A stretch of DNA of 64,000 nt from Ilyomonas sp965247435 (lineage in GTDB: Bacteria > Bacteroidota > Bacteroidia > Chitinophagales > Chitinophagaceae), in NCBI GenBank assembly GCA_965247435.1, contig OZ252019.1:5022001-5086000 (forward strand). Direction: 5' to 3'. Below the pieces are notes generated by a model. It saw only the letters and a program-made list of their open reading frames with translations. It was not told the DNA's origin and searched no databases. Positions 43,713-52,204 of this stretch are shown piece by piece. A program made the position numbers and the translations under genes. Positions within the stretch are counted from its first letter, which is position 1, and each line of letters begins with the position of its first letter.

Positions 43713-45524
43713 TTACTGCTGCTTTGCCTTCTGTTCATAAAATGCTCTTAATACATAAAACGCTTTTTTCTTTTGCCCGCTTTCACTAATCAGCCCTTTA
43801 CGGTTCCAGTACATCTGGTACGTTGGATTCAATCTTTTAGGCGAGCGGAAGTCGGCCAGTATCCACGGCGTTATGCCTTGCAGGCCATCTATTTTATTGA
43901 TGAGTTGCAATTGATTTTTATAAAAAGATTCCTGGTATTCTTCGGAGAAACGCACGGTAGAATCGGCATGAAAGCCGCCCAATGCATCGCCGCCTACTTC
44001 ACTGATGATAACCGGTTTGTTGTAATCAATTTTAAAATTGAATTTACCGATTTCCCAGGGCATTTCTTTACTGTACCAGCCATAATACTCATTAAAGGAA
44101 GCAACATCCAGCTTGTTGCCCAACGGGTCATTTACCACAATATTGTTGTTGCTTACACTGCTCGTAAGCAGCGCGGCGGATACCAGCCTTGTGCTGTCTG
44201 TTGCATGCACATAACCGGCCAGGCCTTCCATAAACTGTTCGCGGTCGCTGTTGTTGGGCGTTTCGTTGCCAATGCTCCAGATGATAACGCTGGCGCGGTT
44301 TTTATCGCGGGTTATCAATTCCGAAAGCTGGTGCTGTGCGTTGTTGTAGGTATTTGGATTTGTCCAGTCTATCGTCCAATAGACCGGTACTTCTTCCCAC
44401 AACAGCAAGCCGATACTATCGGCAATGCGACTCATGTTTTCGTCGTGCGGATAATGGGCGAGGCGGGCGAAATTGCAGTTTAAATCTTTAGCCCAATGCA
44501 ACAGCATTTGCAGATCGCTGATGCCGCGCGGCCTGCCGGGAATCAACGGGTTTTCTGCATGAATACAGATGCCGCGCAGGAAGAGAGGCTTGCCATTCAG
44601 CAGGATCGTTTTGTCCCGCGTTTCAATCGTGCGGAAACCGATTTTATCCGTTACAGTATCTGTTGCAGCAGAAATAGTAACATCGTATAACTTAGGATTT
44701 TCGGGTTGCCAGTAAGTAAGGTTTTTTATGGGTAACCTGATAAATGCCTTACCGCTATTATCAGTAGTAACTGTGGTTTGCAAACGGGCTTCGGGTATAT
44801 TAATGCGGATGCTTTGCGAAGCAACGGAATCGCTTAGTTGCACATAACCGGTAATGCTTTTTAAATCGCCCCTCGCCAGTTGTATTTTATAATCGCTGAT
44901 GTAGGCAGCAGGCAACGTTGCAAGCACTACGTCCCGGGTAATGCCGCCATAATTCCACCAGTCGAAATTGTCTGTTGGCACCGCTTCTTTTTTACGGGTG
45001 TTGTCCACTTTTATAACGATGGAGTTGTTCCCGTTTTTCAAAAGCCTTGTTACATCAAACTCGAAAGGTGTAAAGCCGCCGATGTGCGTGCCCGCCTTTT
45101 TACCATTTACCGAAACATAGGCTTCGTAGTTCACGGCGCCAAAGCGCAGGATGTACTTTTTGCCTTCCTGCGGCTGTACGTAAAAATCGCGCTGGTACCA
45201 GATAGTGCCTTCATAAAATAAGAGTTCTGCGCTTTGCGAATTCCAGTCGCCGGGCACGATCAGCGTAGGCGATTTTGCAAAGTCGTATTCTACCAGCTCG
45301 CCCGGACTTTGCTGCTGTTTGTTTTCAAAAAAACCGGACAAGCCATGCTCATCGGCAGTGCCGCCCTGGTAGCCGCGAAAGCCGCTTTCGTACCGGTCTA
45401 TAATGTAATGCCAGCGCCCGTTGAGGCTTATGGAAGCGCGTGCGTTGATGTTTTGAAGAAGATTGGTTTGTGCATCAATGAACTGGAATGATAAGAGGAG
45501 AAAAAACAGGTGAATTATTTTCAT
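43713..45524 (-). CDS. Glycoside hydrolase family 2, beta-glucuronidase-like
   Basis: A 603-residue secreted enzyme from ATG 45524, with a signal peptide ending DAQ (about residue 19). It has the GH2 three-part core: a sugar-binding sandwich (LNGRWHYIIDRYESG, then DWNSQSAELLFYEG), an Ig-like domain (KTILLNGKPLFLRGICIHAENPL) and a TIM barrel. The acid/base Glu is in IIWSIGNETPNNSD and the nucleophile in PVIISEVGGDA. FNEYYGWY matches beta-glucuronidases and galactosidases. It lies outside any evident polysaccharide locus. Confidence 0.9.
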   Translation of the reverse strand: MKIIHLFFLLLSFQFIDAQTNLLQNINARASISLNGRWHYIIDRYESGFRGYQGGTADEHGLSGFFENKQQQSPGELVEYDFAKSPTLIVPGDWNSQSAELLFYEGTIWYQRDFYVQPQEGKKYILRFGAVNYEAYVSVNGKKAGTHIGGFTPFEFDVTRLLKNGNNSIVIKVDNTRKKEAVPTDNFDWWNYGGITRDVVLATLPAAYISDYKIQLARGDLKSITGYVQLSDSVASQSIRINIPEARLQTTVTTDNSGKAFIRLPIKNLTYWQPENPKLYDVTISAATDTVTDKIGFRTIETRDKTILLNGKPLFLRGICIHAENPLIPGRPRGISDLQMLLHWAKDLNCNFARLAHYPHDENMSRIADSIGLLLWEEVPVYWTIDWTNPNTYNNAQHQLSELITRDKNRASVIIWSIGNETPNNSDREQFMEGLAGYVHATDSTRLVSAALLTSSVSNNNIVVNDPLGNKLDVASFNEYYGWYSKEMPWEIGKFNFKIDYNKPVIISEVGGDALGGFHADSTVRFSEEYQESFYKNQLQLINKIDGLQGITPWILADFRSPKRLNPTYQMYWNRKGLISESGQKKKAFYVLRAFYEQKAKQQ

Positions 45525-45691
45525 AGTAGCGGTAATTGGTGTGTTACGGAATCGCAAGTTTAGTGGTTTTTCTCCGCACTGCTATTATTATATGATTTAA
45601 GAGCGTACGGGCTTTTCTTCCGCCAGTCAGCCCCCTTTCCTATCACTTCGTTTTGTTTTTGTGGCGACTTTGTTTTCGGTAATGACTACCC

Positions 45692-45724
45692 TTGAAAATA
45701 ACAGAGATTTACCTCACAGGTTTT
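45692..45724. repeat. AT-rich dispersed repeat (copy 1)
   Basis: A segment beginning TTGAAAATAACAGAGATT and ending CACAGGTTTT has a close relative at 52071-52104. Both are intergenic. Confidence 0.55.
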
Positions 45725-45808
45725 ATAGCTACTTAATTTCAAATTGAATAACTGCTTTGTTTTCCGGTATTTTCTCTTTGTGTTTCCATTTTTCTAAAAT
45801 GGAATGCA

Positions 45809-46417
45809 TCATTCCTGGTTTACTATTGTTCTGAAGGTTAAGTTGATTCTCGGGTGATTTACTTTTTTAGATGGCGGCAGGCGATGTAGCCAGTTGGTTT
45901 GCGTAGCTCCTTTCATTACCAGTAAACTACCATGCTCCAACATCAGCGAAACTACTTCGCCGGTCTTCTTATGTTTGAAAGCAAATTTTCTTTCTGCACC
46001 AAAGCTCAGTGAAGCAATAGCTGCACCTTTTGCTAATGTTTTTTCATCGTCGCTGTGCCATGCCATCCCTTCATTGCCATCATGATAAAGGTTAAGTAAA
46101 CACGAGTTATAGGTAGCGCCGGTAAGCGTTTCTGCTACCTGTTTAAGACGAAGCAATGCTGCCGTCCAGGGCAATGCCTGTTTGGTGATATTGGAGTACG
46201 TATATGTGTAAGCCGCATCAGCATACCAGGCTGCTTTACGTTTGGTAATGATGTGTTTGCCAAAGATTACCGCTTCATCGTTTTTCCATTCGATACTATT
46301 CAGTAAGCTATCGAAATAACCGGCTGCTTCCGGGTGGTTTAAAATCTTTCCAAAGTAATTAACCACGCCATCGGATGGCAATACATTAGCTGTTGCTTCG
46401 GGCGCGAATAAGTTCAT
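45809..46417 (-). CDS. alkB: AlkB-family DNA dealkylation dioxygenase
   Basis: A 202-residue Fe(II)/2-oxoglutarate dioxygenase that directly reverses N-alkyl damage in DNA. The iron site is WHSDDE (His and Asp, about 120-125) and HRLPPSKK (His near 178). The 2-oxoglutarate-binding RxNLTFR segment is seen near the end. NSCLLNLYHDGNEGMAWHSDDE is typical of ALKBH2/3-like bacterial forms. It overlaps the Ada zinc-domain gene by 32 bases, so the two are coupled. Confidence 0.93.
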   Translation of the reverse strand: MNLFAPEATANVLPSDGVVNYFGKILNHPEAAGYFDSLLNSIEWKNDEAVIFGKHIITKRKAAWYADAAYTYTYSNITKQALPWTAALLRLKQVAETLTGATYNSCLLNLYHDGNEGMAWHSDDEKTLAKGAAIASLSFGAERKFAFKHKKTGEVVSLMLEHGSLLVMKGATQTNWLHRLPPSKKVNHPRINLTFRTIVNQE

Positions 46418-46649
46418 TTTTCCATTGTTTATAGTTGTCTTTCATGCAGTGCGCACAAGGGCGGAAACTGCAGTGCAAAGCTTCTTTTTCTGATCGAAAA
46501 AAAACACGGTTTTCTCTCTTCATCTTTTTACCCGAGACACAACCAAGTGTGCCATAAATCTTAAGTTTATTATTACCCGCAAAGCAAATTGTATGCTGGT
46601 GGATTTGCCTCCACAATTCTTTATCTGTAAGGTTGCTGTGTTGTATCAA
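46386..46649 (-). CDS. Free-standing Ada metal-binding domain protein
   Basis: An 87-residue protein. The Ada zinc-domain layout is seen as GTLGCVSGKKMKRENRVFF, then EALHCSFRPCAHCM. In full Ada the second cysteine of the N-terminal pair accepts a methyl from DNA phosphotriesters and turns on the response. Here the domain is alone, while the AraC and methyltransferase parts are in the gene at 46767, giving a split Ada. Start and stop overlap the alkB gene. Confidence 0.85.
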   Translation of the reverse strand: MIQHSNLTDKELWRQIHQHTICFAGNNKLKIYGTLGCVSGKKMKRENRVFFRSEKEALHCSFRPCAHCMKDNYKQWKNELIRARSNS

Positions 46650-46766
46650 TGGAATTAATTAATCAGTAACAATAAATATATCCATAGCCTGTAAAGAAGG
46701 CAAAATAATGCTGACCGTTTTAATAGTTTATAACCTGACTGTTGAATGATCAATCTATAATAAGCG

Positions 46767-47624
46767 CTATTCTGTAACTGCATCTGCAAGTGTACGCGCC
46801 GCTTCCCAGCCAATTATAGCGGTCTTCCGAATACTGCCCCAATGATAGCCGCCGAAAACGCCGCCCGACTGGATAACGCGATGGCAGGGAATTAAAAAGG
46901 CAACCGGGTTGCTGCCGATAGCGGTACCCACAGCGCGGGAAGCGTTCGGGCTTTGGATGCGCTGTGCAATGTCTCCGTATGTTGACAAACCGCCCATTGG
47001 AATTTTCAGCAACGTTTCCCATACTTTTAGCTGGAACGGCGTACCCTTGAGGTGCAGCTTTATTTCGCTAAGCCTGCTCCAGTCGTGCGTAAAAATATAC
47101 AGCACATTTTGCTGGGCAAGATCAACCATTTGTTTATAAACAGCATTGGGAAATGTTATTTGCAGTGCCTGCAGCGCCGGCGCTTCCTCATCGGCAAAAG
47201 AAATATAACAGATGCCTTTTGGTGTAGAAGCTACCAGCAGCATACCAAACGGGCTTTCGGCAAAGCTGTAATGGATAGCCAGGTTTTCGCCACCGTTTTT
47301 ATACTCGCCGGGTGTCATGCCTTCGATGCTGATAAACAAATCGTGCAGCCGCCCGGTGCCCGACAGGCCGGTTTCCAAAGCGGCGTCAAACAACGTTGCT
47401 CCCTGGTTTTTCAGCAGTTTCTTTGCATGTGCTACCGTAATATATTGCAGAAATTTTTTAGGACTTACGCCTGCCCAGTCGGTAAATAATTTTTGAAAAT
47501 GAAACGGGCTGATGTTCAGGTTCATTGCTATTTCGCCGAGGCCGGGCTGCGTTTTAAAATTGTTTTGTATATAGCTGATGGCTGCTGCAATACGGTTGTA
47601 ATTGGTTGCTTCCTGCACGTTCAT
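46767..47624 (-). CDS. AraC-type regulator fused to O6-methylguanine-DNA methyltransferase (Ada without its zinc domain)
   Basis: A 285-residue protein. Residues about 10-110 are an AraC helix-turn-helix region (AISYIQNNFKTQPGLGEIAMNLNISPFHFQKLFTDWAGVSPKKFLQ in parts). Residues about 115-280 are an Ogt-type methyltransferase with the acceptor Cys in FLIPCHRVIQSGG (about 250-262). It repairs O6-alkylguanine and probably regulates the operon on its own. It is followed on the same strand by the Ada zinc domain and AlkB. Confidence 0.92.
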   Translation of the reverse strand: MNVQEATNYNRIAAAISYIQNNFKTQPGLGEIAMNLNISPFHFQKLFTDWAGVSPKKFLQYITVAHAKKLLKNQGATLFDAALETGLSGTGRLHDLFISIEGMTPGEYKNGGENLAIHYSFAESPFGMLLVASTPKGICYISFADEEAPALQALQITFPNAVYKQMVDLAQQNVLYIFTHDWSRLSEIKLHLKGTPFQLKVWETLLKIPMGGLSTYGDIAQRIQSPNASRAVGTAIGSNPVAFLIPCHRVIQSGGVFGGYHWGSIRKTAIIGWEAARTLADAVTE

Positions 47625-47944
47625 AGTTGCTGTGTTTAATTATACAAAAGTAAAAGCCGCCACCGCGCACAGCAACCCGAAACTTGCGGAGTTTAAAGAA
47701 ATATTTATTGACTCAGAAACTATACCGAATGGAATTTCATTTTACTCCAAAGTTACTTGTCTTGCAAACAGCAGTTTCAGTGCCGTTGGTGGCGTCCCCG
47801 CCATTAAACAGCAATTGCTGGTGTAACGCCGGTAATTATTTTTAAAGAGCCTTCAAGAATTTTTTAAAACGATAAATACATCACACCATTTGTTGCCGAT
47901 CGTCGTTTGTATAACGAAGGTGTAATAATCTTAGCTTTGGCGCT
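47625..47944. other. Gap between the Ada-like gene and gldF
   Basis: No gene is supported. A plus-strand frame (47602-47826) looks like chance. The stretch 47783-47818 belongs to a GC-rich dispersed repeat (core GGCGTCCCCGCCA) with a second copy at 48811. Confidence 0.5.
47783..47818. repeat. GC-rich dispersed repeat (copy 1)
   Basis: The near-palindromic core TGGCGTCCCCGCCA, with flanks GTTGG and TTAAACAG, matches 48811-48843 in inverted orientation over about 33 bases with about six changes. Confidence 0.55.
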
Positions 47945-48667
47945 ATGTGGATGATTTGCAAAAAAGAATGGCTGCAGTTTTTCAGCAGTCTTACCGGCTA
48001 TATAGCACTGGTTATTTTCCTGCTGCTCACCGGCTTGTTCCTCTTTGTTTTTCCTGATACAGACCTGCTCACTTTTGGTTATGCAACGCTTGGCGGCTAT
48101 TTTAATTTAGCGCCCTGGATATTATTATTCCTGGTTCCCACCATTACCATGCGCAGCTTTGCCGATGAGTACCGGGGCGGCACTTTTGAACTGCTGAAAA
48201 CGATGCCGCTGACGCCATCACAAATTGTATGGGGCAAATATTTCGGCGCCCTGTTAGTGGTAGCGTTAGCCTTGTTGCCAACAGTTATTTATGCAGTGTC
48301 CATCCAGCAATTGAGCGCTGTAGGCGGCATAGACGCAGGCGCTACCGCAGGCAGCTATATCGGCCTGCTGTTGTTGGGCGCTGTGTTTACGGCAGCCGGT
48401 ATTTGCACCAGCAGTTTTACCGGCAATACCGTGGTTGCGTTTATCACCGGCGCTTTCGTTTGCTTTATTTTATACACCGGTTTCCAGGCCATTAGCCGCT
48501 TGCCCGTGTTTGCTGCAGGGCCGGATTATTATATAGAAATGTTGGGTATTAATTTTCACTACAACAGCATCAGCCGCGGCGTGATAGACCTGCGGGATAT
48601 TATTTATTTTATTGGAATAATTGTATTGTTTTTATGGATAACACAACGAAACCTGATAAAACGCTAA
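47945..48667 (+). CDS. gldF: Gliding-motility ABC permease GldF
   Basis: A 240-residue integral membrane protein of the ABC-2 type with six hydrophobic segments. Its features match GldF: start MWMICKKEWLQFFSSLTGYI, then MRSFADEYRGGTFELLKTMPLTPSQIVWGKYFGALLVV. GldF works with GldA (ATPase) and GldG in a transporter needed for gliding in many Bacteroidota. In known genomes gldG follows gldF directly. Here a non-coding stretch and an insertion sequence come next. Confidence 0.88.
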   Translation: MWMICKKEWLQFFSSLTGYIALVIFLLLTGLFLFVFPDTDLLTFGYATLGGYFNLAPWILLFLVPTITMRSFADEYRGGTFELLKTMPLTPSQIVWGKYFGALLVVALALLPTVIYAVSIQQLSAVGGIDAGATAGSYIGLLLLGAVFTAAGICTSSFTGNTVVAFITGAFVCFILYTGFQAISRLPVFAAGPDYYIEMLGINFHYNSISRGVIDLRDIIYFIGIIVLFLWITQRNLIKR

Positions 48668-49014
48668 TGACCGGTTTAATAGCCGCAGATAAAATGCCGC
48701 AGCGATAGCAAAGCGGCAGGCAAACCTTTCTTTAGCTTGCAGCAGGTTCAGATTGCCGGCCATGCCCCATACAATTAGCCTGTAGTAATAAGCAAGAATT
48801 ACCCGGAATACCGTTTGATGGCGGGGACGCCATCAACAGCATACCAACTGCCATTTGATGAGCAAAGCCACCAGCGGCCGGGAAACCGCTGCGCGGGAAA
48901 TAAACGCCCTTAGCGCATACAAAAAGCCTGTTGCGACAGCGTTTCAGGGCTGTTGATGAAACTTTTGATGCCTGTAACCTTTTATCTTTTCGGTTGTACG
49001 CCCGATCCGGCGTG
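48668..49014. other. Gap between gldF and the insertion sequence
   Basis: No gldG sequence or other coding region is recognisable. The interval is GC-rich and includes a dispersed repeat (48811-48843) and the left target duplication of the insertion sequence. A 98-codon minus-strand frame here looks spurious. Confidence 0.45.
48811..48843. repeat. GC-rich dispersed repeat (copy 2)
   Basis: The core TGGCGGGGACGCCA with flanks CCGTTTGA and TCAACAGCA is the inverted partner of 47783-47818. gldF lies between the two. Confidence 0.55.
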
Positions 49015-50312
49015 CAGGGCAGACGCATGAAATTTCAATAAGCCGAAGATTTGGCTTTCAACAAGGGTTGTTCACAATAAGTATTTTTTCATGGAAAAAC
49101 ATACAAGTTATTCAGATGGGGATGAAAGCAGGTTTAAATTATATTAATAGCAGCAAAAAAAGAAATGCAAAGCCCTATTATGTATTTTGCTGCTATGGAT
49201 GATTTCCGACAATTAGGAAAAGTAAAACATAAGCTTGACAATATTATAGCCATTACTATAGCAGCAGTAATATGCGGATGTGAAAACTGGTATGAAATAG
49301 AAGATTATGGAAGGCAAAAAGAAGGATGGCTCCGTACATTTTTAGATTTACCCAAAGGTGTACCTGGGCATGATACCTACCGTCGTTTTTTTATGTGGGT
49401 TAATCCAAAGAAACTAGAACAGTGCTTTATAGAATGGATAAGGTCTGTATGCGCTATAACAGAAGGGCGGATTATAAGCATTGATAGCAAATGTCTTCGT
49501 GGAAGCAAGGGTGATAATCCCTCATTTGTGCACATGGTAAGTGCCTGGTGCAACACCAATAATATGGTACTTGCACAAGAGAAGGTGGATGAGAAAAGCA
49601 ATGAGATAACAGCCATTCCCGCTTTACTTGAAATACTGGTAGTTAAAGGCTGCATGGTAACAATAGATGCGATGGGTTGCCAGCGTACCATAGCTGAAAA
49701 GATTGTAGAAGCGCAAGGAGATTATTTGCTATCTGTAAAAAGCAATCAGGAAGTTTTACTGGATGATATAACAGAAGCCTTTACTCACGGTAAAACAGAA
49801 GATGAGTACACAGAAAAAGCAGTAGGTCACGGTCGTGTAGAAAGCCGCACCACCCGTGTAATTACAGACTTAAGCTGGATATGCAATGAAGAAGACTGGA
49901 AGAAATTAGCATGTATTATAATGGTATTTGCTACTCGCTACAATAAAAAAACAGGAGCAGAAGAGCAATCAGTGCGTTATTATATAAGCAGCAAAACGGC
50001 GAGTGCAAAATACTTTCATGAGGCAGTTCGTTCCCACTGGGGCATAGAAAATAAACTTCATTGGTGCATGGATGTAATATTCGGGGAAGATAAAAGCAAA
50101 AAACAAGCACGGGACAGTGCACAAAACTTTTCGCTTATTAACAAAGTAGCCTTGAATATGATAAAAAATTACAAGCCGGATGAAGTCATTGGCTCTAAAA
50201 AGATAAGCATGATACGAAAACGAAAAATGGCAAACAGAGATAACGAATATCTACTCGATATTTTATTGTCCTTTAATACCAAAAAACAGTGACCTTTCAT
50301 GCGTCCGCCCTG
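49015..50312 (+). mobile_element. ISAs1-family insertion sequence
   Basis: The element is about 1.3 kb. Inverted ends CAGGGCAGACGCATGAAA (49015-49032) and, on the other strand, CAGGGCGGACGCATGAAA (50295-50312) differ at one position. The left copy is flanked by ATCCGGCG at 49005-49012 and the right by ATCCGGCG at 50313-50320. This repeat fits the 8-10 base target duplication of the family, with two bases between the left copy and the end. One intact transposase gene is inside, so the element may still move. Confidence 0.85.
49165..50292 (+). CDS. ISAs1-family transposase
   Basis: A 375-residue DDE transposase. The start is ATG 49165, with ATG 49180 also possible. N-terminal features are DDFRQLGKVKHKLDNIIAI and the CGCENWYEIEDYG segment. 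The catalytic acids lie in ISIDSKCLRGS, VTIDAMGCQ and the C-terminal HWGIENKLHWCMDV(I)FGED region. The full length is present with no frame break, and the protein fits the family's usual size. Confidence 0.93.
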   Translation: MQSPIMYFAAMDDFRQLGKVKHKLDNIIAITIAAVICGCENWYEIEDYGRQKEGWLRTFLDLPKGVPGHDTYRRFFMWVNPKKLEQCFIEWIRSVCAITEGRIISIDSKCLRGSKGDNPSFVHMVSAWCNTNNMVLAQEKVDEKSNEITAIPALLEILVVKGCMVTIDAMGCQRTIAEKIVEAQGDYLLSVKSNQEVLLDDITEAFTHGKTEDEYTEKAVGHGRVESRTTRVITDLSWICNEEDWKKLACIIMVFATRYNKKTGAEEQSVRYYISSKTASAKYFHEAVRSHWGIENKLHWCMDVIFGEDKSKKQARDSAQNFSLINKVALNMIKNYKPDEVIGSKKISMIRKRKMANRDNEYLLDILLSFNTKKQ

Positions 50313-50365
50313 ATCCGGCGGCGGCCGGCGCTGCTTTCTACCAACTGTGGGCTATCTTTGCGCGC

Positions 50366-50776
50366 ATGGTTTACCTCACGCGGTTAGAACATTTTAATGC
50401 GGCGCACAAGCTGTACAACCCGGGCTGGAGCCGGGAGAAAAACGAGGAAGTCTTTGGCGTATGCGCCAATGATAACTGGCATGGCCACAATTTTGATTTA
50501 CATGTAACGATAAAAGGAAAACCCGACCCGGACACCGGTTTTTTAATGGATGCCAAAAAGTTAAGCGCTTTAATTAATGAGCATATACTGGAGCAGCTCG
50601 ATCATAAAAACCTTAATCTCGATGTGCCTTTTTTGAAAGGTATGATGTGCACCACCGAAAATTTAGCGATGGTTATCTGGCAGCAGCTATTGCCTCATTT
50701 GCCCCGTACGGTGCAGTTACATGCCATCAAGCTGTATGAAACGCCGCGCATCTATGTGGAGTATTTCGGGGAATAA
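50366..50776 (+). CDS. queD: 6-carboxytetrahydropterin synthase / PTPS-family protein
   Basis: A 136-residue T-fold enzyme. Zinc ligands are in LEHFNAAHKL and the paired His of WHGHNFDLHV. The catalytic Cys is in FGVCANDN, and Glu in TTENLAMVIW and ETPRIYVEY closes the pterin site. QueD makes 6-carboxytetrahydropterin, the second step to queuosine. PTPS activity for tetrahydropterin is an alternative. No other que genes are here. Confidence 0.9.
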   Translation: MVYLTRLEHFNAAHKLYNPGWSREKNEEVFGVCANDNWHGHNFDLHVTIKGKPDPDTGFLMDAKKLSALINEHILEQLDHKNLNLDVPFLKGMMCTTENLAMVIWQQLLPHLPRTVQLHAIKLYETPRIYVEYFGE

Positions 50777-50895
50777 GACACATGCATTTTTCTGCATCGT
50801 TATACAATCACAGACCCAACGTACGCCGGCATAAAACTAATCCGGCACATTAATAGCCGTACAACATTTTTACTCCTCCTTCAACCAATATACCT

Positions 50896-51468
50896 GTGAT
50901 CAACGAATTTGACGGAACTATTGCCCTGCTCGACAACTCATTGATTTATTATATTATCTGTACGGATACAGACGGCAATTATAGCTATATCAACCGCAAT
51001 TATGCGCGTACCTTTCATTACATAGACGACAACTTTGTAGGCAAGCCTTATTACATTACCATGCATCCGGACGACCGGAAAACCTGCGAAGAAACTTCTT
51101 ACAAGTGTATGCAGCATCCGGATTCCACATTTCCGGCTACGATCAGAAAACACAACGGCAGTGGTGGCTATATCATTACGCAGTGGGAATACAAAGCGAT
51201 GTTCAACGATGAAGGTGTATTTACCGGTATGTTTTGTCTTGGCTTCGATATTACGGAGCTGGACAAGAAAAAAGATACACTTAAACAGATTGCGTTTGAG
51301 CAGTCGCACCTGGTGCGGGCGCCGCTGTCCAATATACTCGGCCTTATCAATATACTGCACAAGATGGAGATGGACGAAAGCCTGAAGACCATGATAGATA
51401 TGCTGCAGGAAAGCTCCAGAAAGTTAGATGCGGTGATCCGGCAGATTGTTAATAAAACGTATAGTTAG
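50896..51468 (+). CDS. PAS protein with histidine-kinase dimerisation region, no ATPase domain
   Basis: A 190-residue protein with a GTG start. Residues about 10-125 are a PAS domain (DTDGNYSYINRNYARTFHY, then FTGMFCLGFDITELDKKKD). Residues about 135-188 match a HisKA-type helix pair, with the phospho-acceptor region in EQSHLVRAPLSNILGL. A normal kinase would add about 110 residues of ATP-binding domain, but the frame ends here. It may be a natural partner for another kinase or a 3'-truncated gene. No response regulator is adjacent. Confidence 0.7.
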   Translation: MINEFDGTIALLDNSLIYYIICTDTDGNYSYINRNYARTFHYIDDNFVGKPYYITMHPDDRKTCEETSYKCMQHPDSTFPATIRKHNGSGGYIITQWEYKAMFNDEGVFTGMFCLGFDITELDKKKDTLKQIAFEQSHLVRAPLSNILGLINILHKMEMDESLKTMIDMLQESSRKLDAVIRQIVNKTYS

Positions 51469-51555
51469 CAGCTATCGGGGTATGCTTTATAATAGCCCTG
51501 CCTGCACAAAGGCGCAGGCAGGCGTACTTAAAAAAGTAAAAGTATTTTCGGTTGT

Positions 51556-51804
51556 TTAATGTGCAATCAGCTTGGTAAATTCCGACCCGTTATAAATGCG
51601 GGCAAGACCCATATCTCTTGTTCTTTTAAAATCTTCTACTTTGCTTTCGGCAATGATGCGCCAGAAATTTTTCGATTTCAGATCTTCGTAATCGCCCGTA
51701 TTCAAAAACATGCCGCGCAGATTGTTACGTGTTTTAAAGCTGATACTCACTACTTTAGAAAATGCCGTAGGCGTAAGAAATTTTTCTATCTGTTCGTTTG
51801 TCAT
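51556..51804 (-). CDS. Small protein of unknown function
   Basis: An 82-residue protein with MTNEQIEKFLTPTAFSKVVSISFKTRNNLRGMFLN, given here as its first part up to FSKVVSISFKTRNN, followed by FWRIIAESKVEDFKRTRD. It is mixed alpha/beta, with no signal peptide or cysteines. Composition and codon use look coding. No family is recognised. It is monocistronic. Confidence 0.55.
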   Translation of the reverse strand: MTNEQIEKFLTPTAFSKVVSISFKTRNNLRGMFLNTGDYEDLKSKNFWRIIAESKVEDFKRTRDMGLARIYNGSEFTKLIAH

Positions 51805-52204
51805 ATAACTATTTTGCGGAAGGTAGTATTTTTAGCGCTTTCCAATTGTGAAAATTTTGGAAGCGGCTTCTATGCCTTTAAACACCGGCTTTTCTCAGCA
51901 ACACTTCTTAGAAACGGACTCCTCTTTTTTGTATAGATAAATTAATGAAGCGGCACAAGCCCTGGATAGCAACTGCTAAGATCTATTTATTATATACACA
52001 AACGTTTTTAAAAGGGCTTCCTGTAATGATCAGCAGCACAGGTTTATGACATTTGAAGTAGTGTCTTAATTTGAAAAATAACAGAGATTAACCTGTCAGG
52101 TTTCTGCACCTGCAATATGCCTGCAACAGCTTTTGCTAATTTATTTGCCTCCTCCGTATTTAGTACCTCAGCAGTTATCTTTGCGCCCTCTTCAACACTA
52201 TGTA
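51805..52204. other. Gap upstream of lysS with a dispersed repeat
   Basis: The 400-base gap contains the second copy of the TTGAAAATAACAGAGATT repeat (52071-52104). No gene is supported. The lysS promoter must lie at its 3' end. Confidence 0.45.
52071..52104. repeat. AT-rich dispersed repeat (copy 2)
   Basis: TTGAAAAATAACAGAGATTA, then ACCTGTCAGGTTTC. It matches 45692-45724 with about five changes. Here the ACCTGTCAGGT part is a palindrome. Confidence 0.55.

Noticed and set aside
47602..47826. 74-codon plus-strand frame before gldF
   Set aside because: Its end is encoded by the dispersed GC repeat and its start lies over the Ada-like gene.
48732..49028. 98-codon minus-strand frame behind gldF
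   Set aside because: It runs across the dispersed repeat and the IS left end, so it cannot be an original gene, and no homology is seen to GldG.
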